Source: Oopsacas minuta (Eukaryota; Porifera; Hexactinellida; Lyssacinosida; Leucopsacidae). From it: a DNA stretch of 64,000 bases. How positions within the stretch are numbered: position 1 is the stretch's first letter; each line of letters opens with the position of its first letter. Shown piece after piece: positions 56,610-64,000 of the stretch. The translations under genes were made by a program, and so were the position numbers. Location of the stretch: contig JAKMXF010000348.1 in assembly GCA_024704765.1 (NCBI GenBank), positions 119,162 through 183,161 of the forward strand, given 5' to 3'. Under the pieces are notes generated by a model. That model saw only the letters and a list, made by a program, of their open reading frames with translations. It searched no databases and was not told where the DNA came from.

Positions 56610-57460
56610 ATCTAGGGTCTAGTAGAGGTTTGATTGTAGTAAGGGTATAGTTCCGCTTCAAGAGGTCACAAAATGCGTTACGATATATACTTAGAAAGTA
56701 ACTATATTTAGATTAACTAATAATGCACGTGCTTATTACTGCAACCCATGCAAAACGTTTGGATATCCTACAGTCTGGTCATTATTGAGGGAATTAGATA
56801 CGGTGGAATAGCCAATGGAACCTGAGGCGAGTGAGCAACGTTAATAATCTTGGTTAGAAATGGTAATCGCATCGGTGGTGTATTGTTATGGTTGTAGATA
56901 ATATTAAATTCCTAGTTCTAAACAAACAATTTTACAATGATTCTGATTAAATATACAATCGTTTAATTGGGATAGAAACCCCTATTAAGCGAATATAATT
57001 CATTTTCGGTGAATCGGGATAAGAAATCCTGAATAACCGATTATGAACTTTCAAATATGCCGTTAATGGGATAAAACATTCCGATTAAACGATTCAATGT
57101 CGCAATTATCCGACGATTTTTCTATATAAAAATCTGTTCCCAACCATTGTCCCGATTAAGCGGCTCCCACTGTATTACAGATTCATGCCTATTTTTGACA
57201 ATATTATTCCTAGTCTAAAGTTTCATGTAAGTAAATAGGCCTAATTATACCGGAGGTCACTCATAACTCAATGCCATTTAACTAGGGTTCTCATAGATTC
57301 CGGAGTGCATACAGACTCTATCGTCTAGTTAACACTCTGTAATGACATACCGTCAGTTTATGATTTCTATTTTCCATCCGATCTAAATATTGAAATTCTT
57401 TCTCCCTTGGATAAACACTGTCAACATGGAATATCGTATAGTGTTTCATCAAGACATTTC

Positions 57461-57584
57461 GGCAGGGGGGCGCAAAGTAGAGTTTGGGAATGTGAAGGTG
57501 GCTGCGTTAGCAGCCTCTCCTTAAATTCCCCCCCCCCCCGCAAGAGGGGGCACTTAAGATCCAGGGGAGGCAAATGTCCCCCTG
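57461..57584. repeat. Small element with GC-rich inverted ends
   Basis: CAGGGGGGCGCAAAG on the left and, inward from the right, CAGGGGGACATTTGCCTCCC. An internal run of 13 C followed by GCAAGAGGGGG gives a second, nested fold. No target duplication was found; possibly a hAT-derived MITE. Confidence 0.4.
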
Positions 57585-57774
57585 CCAAAAAGGTATACCT
57601 GTCATAAAAACATTAAAAATGCTTTTAGATATTTTCCAGTATTTTATAAATATTGTAGGAATACATTTTGTTTTAGTACGATGAATATACTTTTATAATG
57701 TACAAAGGATATTCATTTAATTCGTAACTCTTAGGATATTTGTACTTTATAAGTGAGATTAGCCTCAAATACTA

Positions 57775-58844
57775 CTATATATGTTTAAAGTAGTCCCCCT
57801 TGTGCTCAACTACAAGCTTTAAACGCTCTATCCTTTTGAAAAATGTTTTCTTATACTCTTCTTGTGGTATGTCTCTAAGGGACCGTTGGATGGCCCTTCC
57901 AATTTGCATCCGTTCTCCAAAACTGTACCTCCTATGTGCTTTTTGAGCCCATCGAACAGCCAAAAGTCGCACGGTGCTAGGTCAGGGCTATAGGGTGGAT
58001 GTTCCAATTCCTCAAGACCTATAGAAGCAATCTTTTCCTTGACTTCCTTAGATTAGTGCGGTCTGGCATTATCATGCAAAATTTTGATTCCTCTAAGACC
58101 AATGGCTGGCTGACGTTCATTATAATGTTTTTCGATTTCCGGAAGAACAACAGTTGCATAAAAGTACCCGGTTGCTGTTTGCCCCTTAGGAGTACAGATT
58201 TGGCAGACTGGACCATGTGTATCGAATAATATGGTGTACATTACTTTGGTGGCCCAATGATCCGGTCTTGGAAGTGCTAGGGGAGAATTCACTTTTTTAC
58301 AATCCATACCTTGTTCTGTTCTTTGCGAGTTGGCTCTGAATATCTTATCCACGTCTCATCACCGGTACATATTTCAAATAGTCGCCTCTCATCACATTGG
58401 TCATACTTTTCAAGCAGTTTCTTTGCAATTCTCACCGGTCTTCTTTTGAGTCTGATTCAACAAATGTGGGACCCAACGTGAGCAAACCTTGGACATGACA
58501 AGATGTTTGGTCAGAATTGCATGAACACTTCCCGTTGACAAGGCTGGGCTGGTAGCTAACTGCTCTATCGTAATATGGGGATCAGAGTCACACATTTCAG
58601 CTACAAGAGCAATATTGTTTGCAGTGGAGCAATTATAGGTTGCCCTAACCGAGGGTCATCTTCAATCGACACCCTACCTTCACGAAAACGTAGACTCCAC
58701 TTCCTAACGGTTGATTCCGAACAGGCCTCCCCACCAATACCTGACTAAATCTTGGTGGATATTCCTTTGCGTATCGTCGAGTAATGAGCGGATTTTGATA
58801 TATGCTCTTTATTCAAGTAGAAATTCATTCGATTTTGAAGTCAT
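57775..58844 (-). pseudogene. Mariner DD34D transposase, second lineage
   Basis: ATG at 58844 (MTSKSNEFLL), then RAYIKIRSLL and HITIEQLATSPALSTGSVHA with the VCSRWVPHLLN block (58595-58410). The catalytic triad is complete: CTGDETWIRYSEP (about 58340), KILHDNARPH (about 58060) and HPPYSPDLAPCDFW (about 57990). The C-terminus is RIERLKLVVEHKGDYFKHI at 57775. Stops and frameshifts in the N-terminal third and between blocks disable it. I could not define the terminal repeats; the hAT at 58927 lies right beside its 5' end and may have split the right terminus. Confidence 0.8.
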
Positions 58845-58926
58845 AAATTCCTCTGTGGTGCTATAAACTATCTTCAAAAGGGTGTATCTCAAAAATATTA
58901 GATCAATCTCCACAAAGTGTAGTGTC

Positions 58927-61099
58927 CAGGGTGACCAGATCTCCCATGCCAAAAGAAGGACATTTTTCAAAGTCAAACCATTTGTGTTCGATTATAATAT
59001 TTTATTGTATGTTTATCAAAATATACAAATTAGCTAACACTGAAATACATAATTTAGGTAATATAATCCAAATTTCGTGATACATGTTTGTGGTACTAAA
59101 AAATATATTTAATTTGTGTATTTAGCATTGGAACAGATTTTCTTCAATGCAACTTCGTTATTGGTTAATTTTTGATGAATTTCCCTGCAACTCATTTCAA
59201 AATTCACTATTACTTTAAGTAGTGCACCAACAGTGGAAATGTCTAGTTTGTTTCTGTCGTCGCTCCATTGTACCTTTGATAAACTGAACACTCTTTCACA
59301 CACCGCGTTAGATGCAGGGATAGCAAAAATAGAAGATACTAATTTTCTTATGCAGGGAAAATTTTCTTGTGTAATGATACCCCAACGCTGGTCCAGGCTT
59401 AAATCCGAGGTCATTGACAAACTTGGAAAGTTTCGTTGATTACAGCATACTTCCTTAAACAAGTCATCAATCTGAGCAATTTCTGGGCATAATAATTCAG
59501 CACATCCCTTCAATATTTTATAACCAATTAATTCAACATCTTTCAATAATAACCAATCTGAATTTTGTGGTAAACTATCCAAATGTAGCCATTTATCAAG
59601 GTAGTCGAATGAAATCTGATAGAATGTCATACATTCGGACTTGAATATGAGTATTTGAATAACGTTGTTAATTTTAACAAGTTCCATATCAGTAATAGCT
59701 CCTAAAAATCCAGCATTATACCGATCCAACAAAGATTGCTGTAATTTTCTTAATTCACGAATCATCTCGGGCAATGAGAGATTGTTTCTCTGGAGAATTA
59801 AACTTGTGGTATTGAACAATAAAAGGGCACTATGCATGAAGAGGAAGTAGCACTGACCAAGATTAGATTCAAAAAATGTTTCCAACATTCTAGGACATAT
59901 CTCGTTCGAGAGAAAATAAGATTTCAACGCTTCCCACAGTTTTAGAATCCTTTCTAACAAGGGGAATAAAGTCAACCACCAGTTTTGCCATGATTGGGAA
60001 ACTATAAGTAGTGTAGTTCTAGAAAATCACAAAATTCGATAAACCTTTGGTGACGCTGAAGTACCCCACTCTTTTCTCCAGATAAGAAGGAAGAAATCTT
60101 TGCAACAATCGATTCAATATCAACTGATAGAGCTCGTTCACCAGCGATCTGAGCTGATTTATGTACCAAATGCGATGGACAACCAACAGGAATTAATTTG
60201 GATTTAATCTGTTTCAACTTGGTAAAAACATTGTCACCTTCTGCTCTATTAATACCACCAAAATTTACTGGAGCATTATCAGCACAAAACGCAATCATTT
60301 TTTCTGGGTTCAATCCATACTTAGTAATTACATCTAGAAGCATTTCTGCGACATGTTTTGATTTTTCATCTTGTAAATGAACAAAATCTAGGAGCTTATT
60401 CTGCACGCCACTACTGTTGAAGTATCGAATAATTATAGGAAATGTCTTTAGCTCAGTGTGATTCGATGCATCAGTTGATAAAGAGATGGCGATACCAGTT
60501 TGTAGCTCACTTAATACTTCCTCAATGCTCATCGGTGCTAGAACACCAGTAATTATTGCTTCGGTTTTAGTGCGAGCAGAATGGAAATTTATTGCTATAT
60601 CAGAATCAGAAAAACATACTGAAAGCAGGTTAGACGTACAGTCCATTGTTCTAAAAGAATGATGATGTTTTACTGTATGAAATGCAAATGTCCCCTCAGC
60701 AGCAGAAATTTTTGAACTAATAGGAGAATATCTCTCTTTGATGAATAATCCCAAAGATTGTGTTGAAGTTATCATTTGTTGGGACGAAGAGTGCTTGATC
60801 ATATCGATGTGTTTCTTGACTGAAGAAATTCCAGCACTGGCTAAAATAATGTCTACATTGCAGATAGTGCAATAGGCGAAGTTATTACCTTTATTACTTG
60901 ATTGTATGAAAGAAAACTCTTGACTAAATTCAAAGCGGAATGAACATTTCCTCTTCGCCATATTTGTAGGTTTAGCTAATATAACAAAGTAACAAGGACA
61001 AATAAGGACAATAAGGAAAAAAGAAGGACAGAATGAAAAGAAGACAATTAGTCTAAAAGGAGGACTATCCTTCCAATAGAAGGACATCTGGTCACCCTG
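58927..61099. mobile_element. hAT transposon (2173 bp)
   Basis: Ends CAGGGTGACCAGATCTCCC and, inward from the right, CAGGGTGACCAGATGTCCTT. The 8-mers GTAGTGTC (58919-58926) and ATAGTGTC (61100-61107) match at 7 positions and lack central TA. Transposase on the minus strand. Confidence 0.87.
59109..60961 (-). pseudogene. hAT transposase, nearly intact (one stop, one frameshift)
   Basis: I take the ATG at 60961 (MAKRKCSFRFEFSQEF); the longer frame to 61087 would begin within the terminal repeat. Residues 25-60 form a BED-like zinc finger (YCTICNVDIILAS, then KKHIDMIKH). GIAISLSTDASNHTELKTFP holds the first catalytic D, MIAFCADNAPVNFGGINRAE the second, and VGCPSHLVHKSAQ the C/H region. The frame ends at a TAG at about 60000, followed within 40 bases by a one-base lesion; the second part (to 59109) gives TLFPLLERILKLWEALKSYF and the hATC block SSIFAIPASNAVCERVFSLS. 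About 620 codons in all, the usual hAT length. It is among the best-preserved transposases in the window. Confidence 0.85.
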
Positions 61100-61107
61100 A
61101 TAGTGTC

Positions 61108-61865
61108 CTAAATAGACGAAAATCTAAGCAATAAATTAGATGCAAATAGTAAATACATGTGATTAGACAATAATAGCAATAGCTAGTGTTACAAACTAAT
61201 TGAAATCCCTTTGTGCTAACAGCATATGTGTTATTGATACGTGCGAATCGAATTCCCAAGAATTTGGCTTGTCCCTATTTTTCATGGTATAACCTCTTCA
61301 TTATTATTTTATGCTATTTTAATTTTTGGTGAAATTTGTTAATTAGAATAGCTAATTTTCACATAACATTTTATAACACGTCTTTATAGTAATTCTAGTT
61401 ATTGATGACGGCTAAGTTGTTAAAGAAGCAAATAGAATGTCATTTTCAGATGTTTGCACAATGTTTGCTGCTCTACAACTTTTCGATCCTTATGATTGTC
61501 CCGGCCTGCCACATTTCTTAACAGATTACACGTCCCCGATAGCTCACTGAAACAGATATATTAGTTTAAAATGGCAGTTAGCAAACAATAGCTATTTTGG
61601 CGTGAGATAGAATTATGAAATGTAGTATTTGCCTGAGGTTAACTAATGTTCAAGTTATGACGTCATTGAAAATTGAAAATTTGAAAATTTTCTGCTATGA
61701 ACACATTGTGATTCACTTTGTTGCCAGGAATTATATTATTTGCTAAGGTTTATCGCTACTTGGTATGACGGTCACCTTGAACTCTAAATTTCATTGTAGG
61801 GCTTGTATTTATAGAGTTCTGGCGTTATCAAAATTTGACGTACTAGATACATTATGGTGATACAC
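61108..61865. other. No gene recognised
   Basis: AT-rich; 61560-61630 resembles 13680-13770. No frames of interest. Confidence 0.45.
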
Positions 61866-62830
61866 TCAAAGTTCGGGATAGTTATCTGTATTGATGGTTA
61901 AATTCATGAGTATAGTCTGAATTCTACTCTTCTGATTGTTCGTTGCAGCATTGATGCTTTTTTCCGTTGTGTGTCCAGATTGGCTACATTGTTCGCAAGT
62001 CAAAATTCTTCGATTGCTTACTAACGCTGTGTCACTTTGCAAGGTTAATCTGATCAAGATATCCATAATATTGCCCTCGAAACTAAGTTACGAGTCAAAT
62101 TTCCATCTAATTTGTTCCATTGTTTTGTGCCTCCTTCGGAGAATGCTTTTCAGCCATAGTTAGAATTGGCTCACTGATGAATTCCTCGGAATGGCTCAAG
62201 AGCTTGGGTAGGGCTGGTCAACCTTTAATCCGGTATTTTCCTGGATCACTACTCAAAGGAATTTCATTGACTCCTTGGTGAATTGAGACTCCTTGATGAG
62301 TTGAGAAGTTGGGGACCACTTAAACTTTTCCATTCGCACCTTATATACCAAAATATTGAACTTCTAAAATTGGTATGATTACATGGATATCAATTCTGAA
62401 TTGTTATGAAGTAATTCGTTTACTTACTTTAAAATACATCTGTATTGATGAAGTTGAGATGCTGGTGTATATCAATCTCTGAATTTGGTTTATGTGCTAA
62501 GTTAAACGTTGATTTGTCGAAAGAGTAAAACGACTCAACTAATCAATTTGCGAAGGTAACTCAAATTGATCAGTTGTAGTTCTGTTGATGGGGAACCCAT
62601 CAAGAACTATGTCCTATCCTTCAAATCTTTATGTGTGGTTGTACACATCTGGCAACTGGCTCCTCCAGCTCCTGCGCTGCGACAGAATGCGAAGAAAATA
62701 TTCATTTCCTTCATGAAAGTATGATTAATAAATTAACCCCGATACAGCGATGTTTCAAAAATTGAAGTACTACACAAAATGGTGTTATCAATGTTGATAT
62801 TATCGGCTTAATGTTTGATCGGAAGATAGC
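61866..62830 (-). pseudogene. Element-like family B, copy 2
   Basis: C-terminal part 62066-61866 is open: MDILIRLTLQSDTALVSNRR, then ILTCEQCSQSGHTTEKSINA, a clear CxxC...GH zinc-knuckle-like end. About 62660-62580 the minus strand reads SCQMCTTTHKDLKDRT and a DGxPxxE-like continuation, colinear with CQMCIAIRKDLKD of copy 1; the DNA there (TGATGGGGAACC) is also shared. The middle is heavily degraded, and the GGTTSxGN block was not found. Confidence 0.48.
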
Positions 62831-63014
62831 GGCCAGTCTCCCATATAAAAATGACTATTTGACAGTAGCGTGTATTGGCGGATGAATTTTGCCAAACAAT
62901 TCTGTTGTTGCAGTGTGGATAAGTTTAGTTTGGAACCAAATATATTGAAGTTTTTGGTGAAGGTGTTAGTTGTCTATTGGTTGTATATAGAATGACAACC
63001 AGAACCATCTAAAC

Positions 63015-63441
63015 TAGTGTTTCCAAAGTGGGCTATATCGCCCCCGTCGGGGCGATAGGGGGCAATAAACGATTGAGGGCAACGAACGATGGTTCCATTC
63101 TGTACAGGTTGACGCTGAATTATCCGACCGATTGTCTTTTCCAACATCGTACCTCGTGGGGAGGGTTTCTTAGCTGTTGTTGAACTTCTCACGCAATAGG
63201 CTGGAGATTACCAAACGTGGTGACCTTCTGCTCTTCTTGACCAAATTCAGTCCCGGTCTGAAAAATCTTGTAACTGGCCCCGGGCCCAACCTTCACACTA
63301 AACTTATACAAATGAAAAATTTAAGTATATTATGTCTTATTATTTGATAATACCATTAATATACATACGGGATGGGGCGAGGAGGGAGGGATGGCACAAT
63401 CATCGAAGGGGGCGACAGACAGAAAAGGTTGAGAAACGCTG
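63015..63441. mobile_element. hAT deletion derivative (427 bp), ZBED5-like
   Basis: Ends TAGTGTTTCCAAAGTGGGC and, inward from the right, CAGCGTTTCTCAACCTTTTC. The 8-mers ATCTAAAC (63007-63014) and ATCTGAAC (63442-63449) match at 7 of 8, with TA in the left copy. The interior retains only the hATC end of the transposase: FPTSYLVG, then NRLEITKRGDLLLFLTKF-like residues around 63140-63250 on the plus strand. Confidence 0.75.
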
Positions 63442-63449
63442 ATCTGAAC

Positions 63450-64000
63450 CATCTGCGATTTGATAAGTGCTTGGGAATTCTTCGCTTGTGGGTCATCTAC
63501 CATTGATATTATTCATTTCAAAGTGTTTTGAACTTGAAGAAAATATGGTATGTATACCTATTAGCTCATCTGGATCGGGATATATAGTTATACTGGATCG
63601 TGAAATCATGACACCCCTCAGATTAGCTACCCTGCTGTAGATGGGAACTGTATAATGTCTTGTAGGAGTATTTACGAGCGTGAAGTTGGCGCAAGATTTC
63701 CAAGAGCACACTTCAGTTGAATATTCGATACACTTCTCGTTGTTGGATTTGGATAAAATAGGAGACGAAGTAGAACGCATATGGACATTTATGAATTTTC
63801 GAATTTTTTGTTACATTGTTGTTGAGCATTACAAAAAAGTATTATTTTCTCATGTTTTTCGAAATCAAAATTTCAACTATCTGAACATGTTTCAAAACAT
63901 TGGACGTTTGTTATGTCAAATTTTTGCATAATTTTGTTGACTTTCCTGTGAGATATTGTTTACCAAGCATTTACATATTTGGTTCGCATACTCTATGGCA
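63450..64000. other. No gene recognised
   Basis: An 83-codon plus frame at 63680-63931 and a 95-codon minus frame at 63493-63780 overlap; neither has a recognisable motif. Confidence 0.4.

Larger units (their letters stand above)
53995..57172. mobile_element. Pogo-like non-autonomous element, split by a hAT
   Basis: Left end CATTGGAAGCCGCTTAATCG; right end read inward CAGTGGGAGCCGCTTAATCG, followed by TA (57173-57174). The left TA is two bases away (53991-53992), so the left edge has decayed. Inside, the words CGATTAA/TTAATCGGGA recur many times (54040; 56950-57115). Excluding the nested hAT it is about 0.87 kb, with no transposase. Confidence 0.65.

Noticed and set aside
62200-62330. GGGCTGGTCAACCTTTAATC, resembling a hAT end
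   Set aside because: No partner terminus or 8-bp duplication could be located.
1-64000. CRISPR arrays, bacterial operons, Shine-Dalgarno sites, rRNA genes
   Set aside because: No regular spacer arrays or ribosomal sequence; the content is eukaryotic transposons plus a spliced gene.
1-64000. tRNA genes or tRNA-derived SINE heads
   Set aside because: I looked for a B-box (GGTTCGAATCC-like) paired with an A-box and found none convincing by eye; a covariance-model scan would settle it.

Overview
The window is AT-rich animal nuclear DNA. I infer a metazoan, probably an arthropod, because it carries an intron-bearing integrin beta exon and multicopy element families that I associate mainly with arthropod genomes; the species cannot be read from the sequence. 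There are no operons, ribosome binding sites, CRISPR arrays, rRNA genes or recognisable tRNA genes. The only host coding sequence I can defend is one integrin beta exon (38282..38968, +): signal peptide, PSI domain and the first half of the beta-I domain, ending at a splice donor. No later integrin exon was found in the remaining 25 kb.

Almost everything else is transposable elements, many with exact boundaries. Left part: a 1.06-kb foldback (23..3911) split by a Harbinger element (1046..3871, Myb/SANT-like gene plus HARBI1-type nuclease); oppositely oriented retroelement pol fragments (4.2-6.0 kb); then a 6016-bp element (6115..12130) with 446-bp terminal inverted repeats, a 7-bp target duplication, a broken DDE-type transposase and a separate OTU cysteine-protease ORF. 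14-31.5 kb: Tc1 elements with DD37E spacing (14116..15448; 26557..27896), a mariner-like deletion derivative (20266..21044), a DD34D mariner (30185..31514), two copies of an arthropod-type multicopy Cys-rich protein family, and copies of another element-like family with a C-terminal CxxC...GH knuckle.

32-37.4 kb: a hAT element with an internal 715-bp inversion, and a hAT nested in a hAT. 38-50 kb: the integrin exon, a cluster of dispersed repeats including a head-to-head pair, a truncated Tc1, and a MULE-type pseudogene with FLYWCH-like and transposase parts. 50.8-64 kb: ZBED5-like and GTF2IRD2-like hAT elements (the latter nested in a pogo-like element), another DD34D mariner, another hAT (58927..61099), and a small hAT derivative.

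Most element genes carry one to several single-base frameshifts or stops while their catalytic motifs and termini are well kept. This indicates either recent families decaying in place or residual indels in the assembly. The most unusual object is the OTU-bearing element at 6115..12130.
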